This document shows positions 48,024-51,458 of a stretch of 51,458 nucleotides of DNA, one piece after another (the first letter of the stretch is position 1; each line of letters starts with the position of its first letter). The position numbers and the translations under genes are program-made. The stretch is from Alphaproteobacteria bacterium (GTDB lineage Bacteria > Pseudomonadota > Alphaproteobacteria > Micropepsales > Micropepsaceae). Under the pieces are notes generated by a model. It saw nothing but the letters and a program-made list of their open reading frames with translations, made no database searches and was not told the origin of the DNA. The DNA lies in NCBI GenBank assembly GCA_025350465.1, contig JANXXU010000039.1, forward strand, positions 1 to 51,458, read 5' to 3'.

Positions 48024-49220
48024 ATGCTCTCGGTCGCACACGCTACGCAAAGAGTTCTCGCAAATCTAAAGCCCTTGGCGGGCGAACAAATTCCGTTGGT
48101 AAGTGCGCTTGGCCGCGTCCTCGCCAGCAGCGTTAGAGCCAAACGCACGCAGCCGCCGCTCGACGTCTCCGCGATGGACGGCTATGCGGTCAAGGCAAGC
48201 GACGTCGCAAAATTGCCCGCCAAGCTCAAAATTGTAGGCTCGATTGCAGCTGGGCAGATCTTTGCGGGCGCGATCAAGACCGGCGAGGCCGCGCGCATCT
48301 TCACCGGCGCGCCGGTCCCGCGCGGCGCCGACACGATCGTTATCCAAGAAAATGCGAAGGCAGAAGGCGCGACGGTCGAAGTCATCGAGGGCGCCGCACC
48401 GACGGGCAAACACATACGCCGTGCAGGACTCGACTTTCGCGACGGCGACGTCTTGCTGAACGCGGGGCACAAACTGACCGCGCGCGATATCGCGTTGGCG
48501 GCGGCCATGAATCACACGCGGCTCGACTGCCGTCGCCAACCGCGCGTTGCGATCCTAGCGACCGGTGACGAACTCGTGCCGCCCGGAACGGTGCCCGGCC
48601 CCGGTCAGATCGTGGCTTCGACATCGGCAGGACTCGGCGCTGACGTAATCCACTGGGGCGGCACCGTGCGCGATTTGGGAATTGCGCATGACAACATCAC
48701 TGAAATCCGGTTCAAGTCAGAAGCGGCCCTCGGCGCGGATCTCTTCATCACGTTGGGCGGCGCTTCCGTCGGCGACCACGATCTTATTCAGAAAGCGTTG
48801 GCCGAAGACCTCGATGTCGCTTTTTGGAAAATCGCCATGCGTCCGGGCAAACCCCTGATATTCGGACGCTACAAATCGGTGCCGTTTCTTGGACTCCCCG
48901 GCAATCCGGTGTCGGCGATGGTCTGTGCCCAAGTCTTTCTAAAACCCATGCTCTTAGCCCTCCTCGGTTCCTCGGAAACGGCACATCGCATTCGCGAGGT
49001 ACGGCTGACCTCGCCGCTTGCGGCGAACGACCAGCGTCAGGACTACATTCGAAGTCTGCTTCGGCCTTCTTCGGACGGCGGCGCCGAGGTCGAACCATTT
49101 CCCGTGCAGGACTCAAGCATGCTCCGTCCGCTTGCCGCCGCGAACGCTCTCATCGTGCGCCCACCAGGCGATCGCGCCCGCAACGTAGGCGAGCCCGTCA
49201 CCGTGATGACGCTGGATTGA
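48024..49220 (+). CDS. moeA: Molybdopterin molybdenumtransferase MoeA
   Basis: Inserts molybdate into adenylated molybdopterin. 398 residues: QPPLDVSAMDGYAV, GAPVPRGADTIVIQE, RVAILATGDELVPPG, GGASVGDHDLIQKAL, MRPGKPLIFGRYKSVPFLGL and LPGNPVSAMV are all present in the usual order. It lies directly behind moaC, from which it is probably translated by reinitiation. The 100 bp after it hold the LexA box of lexA, so lexA has its own promoter. Confidence 0.95.
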   Translation: MLSVAHATQRVLANLKPLAGEQIPLVSALGRVLASSVRAKRTQPPLDVSAMDGYAVKASDVAKLPAKLKIVGSIAAGQIFAGAIKTGEAARIFTGAPVPRGADTIVIQENAKAEGATVEVIEGAAPTGKHIRRAGLDFRDGDVLLNAGHKLTARDIALAAAMNHTRLDCRRQPRVAILATGDELVPPGTVPGPGQIVASTSAGLGADVIHWGGTVRDLGIAHDNITEIRFKSEAALGADLFITLGGASVGDHDLIQKALAEDLDVAFWKIAMRPGKPLIFGRYKSVPFLGLPGNPVSAMVCAQVFLKPMLLALLGSSETAHRIREVRLTSPLAANDQRQDYIRSLLRPSSDGGAEVEPFPVQDSSMLRPLAAANALIVRPPGDRARNVGEPVTVMTLD

Positions 49221-49260
49221 TCCTGCCCCTCATCTCGCCGCCAGGGTTGACGGGAGGTGC

Positions 49261-49275
49261 GAACAAGACTAGAAC
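49261..49275. promoter_or_regulatory. LexA box (SOS operator) of lexA
   Basis: GAAC-AAGACTA-GAAC is a perfect match to the alphaproteobacterial direct-repeat LexA operator (GTTC-N7-GTTC read on the other strand). It lies 46 bp before the lexA start, the expected place for autoregulation. Confidence 0.85.
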
Positions 49276-49286
49276 GAACCGTGTTT

Positions 49287-49301
49287 GTTTCGCCTTCGTT
49301 C
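49287..49301. promoter_or_regulatory. Possible second, degenerate LexA box
   Basis: GTTT-CGCCTTC-GTTC has one mismatch from GTTC-N7-GTTC and lies in opposite direction to the box at 49261, 20 bp before the lexA start. Together they could tighten autorepression. Confidence 0.4.
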
Positions 49302-49320
49302 TAGAGTTAGAGGCCGCCCG

Positions 49321-50043
49321 ATGCTGACCCGCAAGCAGTATGAACTCTTGATGTTCATCCACGAGCGGTTGCGTGAGACCGGCGTTGCTCCCTCCTTCGA
49401 CGAGATGAAGGAGGCGTTGGACCTCAAATCAAAATCCGGAATTCATCGGCTTGTGACCGCGCTGGAAGAGCGCGGCTTTCTGCGCCGCTTGGAGCATCGG
49501 GCTCGCGCGCTAGAGGTGGTGAAGCTGCCGGAGAACTCAAGCCAGCCTAAACCGCGCTCGCGCACGGTCACGCCCGCATCACCGTCGCGATCGTCCGGCT
49601 TTGGCGTCATCGATGGCGGGTTGAAAGTGCCTCAAGCGCGACCGGCACCTTCGTCGCGCCGAATGATGGAGGTGCCGATCTTGGGGCGGATCGCGGCCGG
49701 CACTCCGATTGAAGCTTTGCAGAACCCGACCGAGGTCTTGGCTGTGGCTGACTCCCTCCTCGGCCCCGGGGAGCATTACGCGCTTGAGGTCAATGGCGAC
49801 TCAATGATCAACGCCGGGATCCTCGACGGCGACACGGTGCTCATTCAGCGTGTTGACGACGCCCAGTCCGGTGAAATTGTCGTGGCACTCGTCGACAATA
49901 TCGAGGCGACGCTGAAGCGCCTTCGCAAGCGCGGCAGCCAAGTCGCACTCGAGGCGGCAAACCCCGCGCACGAGACGCGCATCTTTGGCCCCGACCGCGT
50001 CAAGGTTCAGGGACGCTTGGTCGGTTTGATCCGCCGCTACTGA
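49321..50043 (+). CDS. lexA: SOS repressor LexA
   Basis: Repressor of DNA damage genes; self-cleaves when stimulated by RecA filaments. 240 residues: winged-HTH domain (1-70, [17 protein letters not shown] and [20 protein letters not shown]), a long linker rich in Pro/Ser/Arg (71-115), and the S24 peptidase domain with cleavage site Ala126-Gly127 (RIAAGTPIE), Ser161 ([10 protein letters not shown]) and Lys199 (EATLKRL). The long linker is usual in alphaproteobacteria. ATG 49321 is fixed by homology. Its end overlaps the convergent comEC by 44 bp. Confidence 0.97.
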   Translation: MLTRKQYELLMFIHERLRETGVAPSFDEMKEALDLKSKSGIHRLVTALEERGFLRRLEHRARALEVVKLPENSSQPKPRSRTVTPASPSRSSGFGVIDGGLKVPQARPAPSSRRMMEVPILGRIAAGTPIEALQNPTEVLAVADSLLGPGEHYALEVNGDSMINAGILDGDTVLIQRVDDAQSGEIVVALVDNIEATLKRLRKRGSQVALEAANPAHETRIFGPDRVKVQGRLVGLIRRY

Positions 50044-51160
50044 CGAATCTCGGCGCCGGCAGGGAGCCTGTCCACGGCCTGGCGCCACGCTCGCGTGCAA
50101 CCGAGGTCCAATCGATCCGATCGCCATTAAGCGAGAGCGCGATCGCGCCCTCCTGGCGCAGCAATTTCGGCGACACGACAAAGAGTGGCGAACCGCAAGG
50201 CGGCCGCCAGCCCCACGTCTGGTCAATGACGATCGCCGCTTGGTCGCAACCGTCGTGAGAGGCATCCGCCGTGCGCAGGAGCAACACGCGGCGATCGTCG
50301 CGTCCCTTGAGCTGCGCCACGCACCCGGCGTCATCGCAGGTGAAACCTTGGTCGCCGGCTCGCGCCACGTCTTTGACTTCGCGCGCATCCGCATCACGTT
50401 TGAGCCACATCTGGGCGCCGAAAACGCCTCGCCGAGCCGACAGCAGATGCAGCAAGCCGTCGCCGCCGCGGACGGCGATATTGCGGCCGTCACCGGCCAC
50501 AATCAGATCGGGCGAAGGGCCGAATGAGCTTGCGACAAGACCGGCGAAGATGAGAGCTACACCCCCCAATCGCCACGGTGCTTGCCAGAGCGCCAACCAC
50601 AGTCCGCCCGCCGTCATCAGAATGAGAGCGAAGGTCGGCATCGTGTCGACCATAACTGCGGCGACGGGCCAAGAGGCCACCCAATGTGCGACATCGAGCA
50701 TCACCCCAATGCCCCAGCCCATAATCTGTAGCGGTATTCCGTCGAGTCCGAGCGGCATCAGCAACAATGCCAGAACACCGGCCGGCATGATGACGAAGCT
50801 TACAACAGGCGTCACCAACCCATTGGCCGCCACGCCATAATTGGCAAAGCGATTGAAGTGGTAGGCAGCAAAAGGAGCGCTGGCGAACCCAGCGACAAAG
50901 CTCGTTGCCGCCGTCCCGCCGACGACGCGTAGAGCACGCGAGAGATACCCGCTCGGTGCGACATTCTCCGGACGCTTGCGCCGGCGCCACCACTCGAAGG
51001 CGGAGACGAGCCCGACGACGGCGCCGAACGACATTTGGAAGCTCGGATCAATCCATGACTCGGGCGTAACCAGCAGAATGAACAACGCCGAAAGCGCGAC
51101 CACGCGCATGCTGATGGCAGGCCTGTCGACGATGATGGCGATGAAGGCCATCGCAATCAT
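50000..51160 (-). pseudogene. ComEC/Rec2-type DNA uptake channel, 5'-truncated
   Basis: The remaining 386 residues correspond to the C-terminal half of an alphaproteobacterial ComEC. The channel part begins abruptly inside a membrane helix (MIAMAFIAIIVDRPAISMR), followed by the signature PSFQMSFGAVVGLVSAFEWW, several further helices to ~230 and a soluble tail ending [14 protein letters not shown]. Full proteins have about 700 residues or more; the missing part includes the N-terminal soluble domain and the first membrane helices. Upstream of 51160 the frame hits a TAG three codons away and the DNA no longer encodes membrane helices. Hence a break near 51160-51190, by assembly join or rearrangement. 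Confidence 0.75.
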
Positions 51161-51458
51161 GATGAACTATCGAGATTGTATGTCCGCACCATTCCTGACG
51201 ATGCCAGGTCATTCCAAGGGCCAAAGAATCGGTACCCATCAAGCGTCTTGGTGTTCTATGGGATTCCCCAAGTTGTAATTCTAGTGCTTACCCCGTGCTT
51301 ACTGTGACGCCAGCCGCCAGTCGAGGGATCGGAAGTCGGCGCGTGCCGCAAAGTTCTCCCGAGGCACATCCGGTTTTTTTGTGAGGACCGGCATCCCCTG
51401 ACAACTCATCGAGCGAGCGGCAAGAAGGGGATCGTCGGCTTGGGTGCCGCGCGCCACA
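51161..51458. other. Terminal stretch of unclear origin
   Basis: 298 bases between the ComEC break and the window end. No complete gene is recognised. On the minus strand a frame of 52 residues enters from beyond the edge and stops at 51299 (ending FRSLDWRLASQ), possibly the 3' end of an unknown gene. On the plus strand a short frame 51180-51278 ends SMGFPKL. Neither matches a family I know. The composition at 51165-51290 is somewhat richer in AT than the ComEC region. Confidence 0.35.

Noticed and set aside
46814-48148. 444-codon minus-strand open frame
   Set aside because: Antisense to trpDC, moaC and moeA. Considered because the MoaC extension lies inside it, but the plus-strand HTH motif is convincing and the minus frame shows none.

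Overview
The window reads as one continuous chromosomal segment of a GC-rich alphaproteobacterium, most like the order Hyphomicrobiales (Rhizobiales). Evidence: the order dusB-ntrB-ntrC-ntrY-ntrX-(D-amino-acid transaminase)-hfq-hflX-mazG; a fused ispDF; a PDH E1-beta carrying its own N-terminal lipoyl domain; the run eno-ftsB-pdh-lpd-lipA-ratA-cinA-pgpA-ispDF; pyrG-secG-tpiA-ppiD-trpE; and a direct-repeat LexA box (GAAC-N7-GAAC) before lexA. The two ends do not belong to this backbone. The first ~290 bases are AT-rich and encode part of an AraC regulator of Bacteroidota type. At ~51160 a ComEC/Rec2 gene loses its 5' part abruptly. Both look like assembly or recombination junctions.

Layout. 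1-560: foreign AraC piece joined to a DUF3800-like fragment. 734-12146: mazG, hfq-hflX, a class IV transaminase and the nitrogen regulation cluster (ntrX, ntrY, ntrC, ntrB, dusB; minus strand). 12269-14421: ispDF, pgpA and cinA C-terminal type (plus strand). 14418-28400: ratA-like, lipA, an acyl-CoA/ACP synthetase, a nitroreductase with a divergent HxlR regulator, then a long minus-strand operon pdhA-MAPEG-pdhB-pdhC-lipoprotein-DUF3667-lpdA-secreted protein, with ftsB and eno upstream. 28595-34375: accessory genes: a second MAPEG, kdsA, a secreted papain-like protein, an FMN reductase/SnoaL cluster with a second divergent HxlR and one frameshifted SnoaL gene, and DUF1801. 34438-42335: pyrG, secG, an atypical response regulator, tpiA, ppiD, trpE. 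42385-44617: aldehyde dehydrogenase with a divergent TetR. 44839-50043: trpG, a trpD-trpC fusion, moaC with a C-terminal helix-turn-helix, moeA, lexA. 50000-51160: the ComEC remnant.

How the genes work together: most are housekeeping (isoprenoid precursors, lipoylation and pyruvate dehydrogenase, glycolysis, Kdo, CTP, tryptophan, molybdenum cofactor, SOS control). The most unusual items are the MoaC-HTH fusion, the TrpD-TrpC fusion, and two inverted copies of a ~200-bp intergenic element that carries a perfect LexA-box-like motif at one end and an 11-bp-arm palindrome at the other. No tRNA, rRNA, CRISPR array or complete insertion sequence was recognised. All family assignments come from reading motifs by eye; no database search was run.
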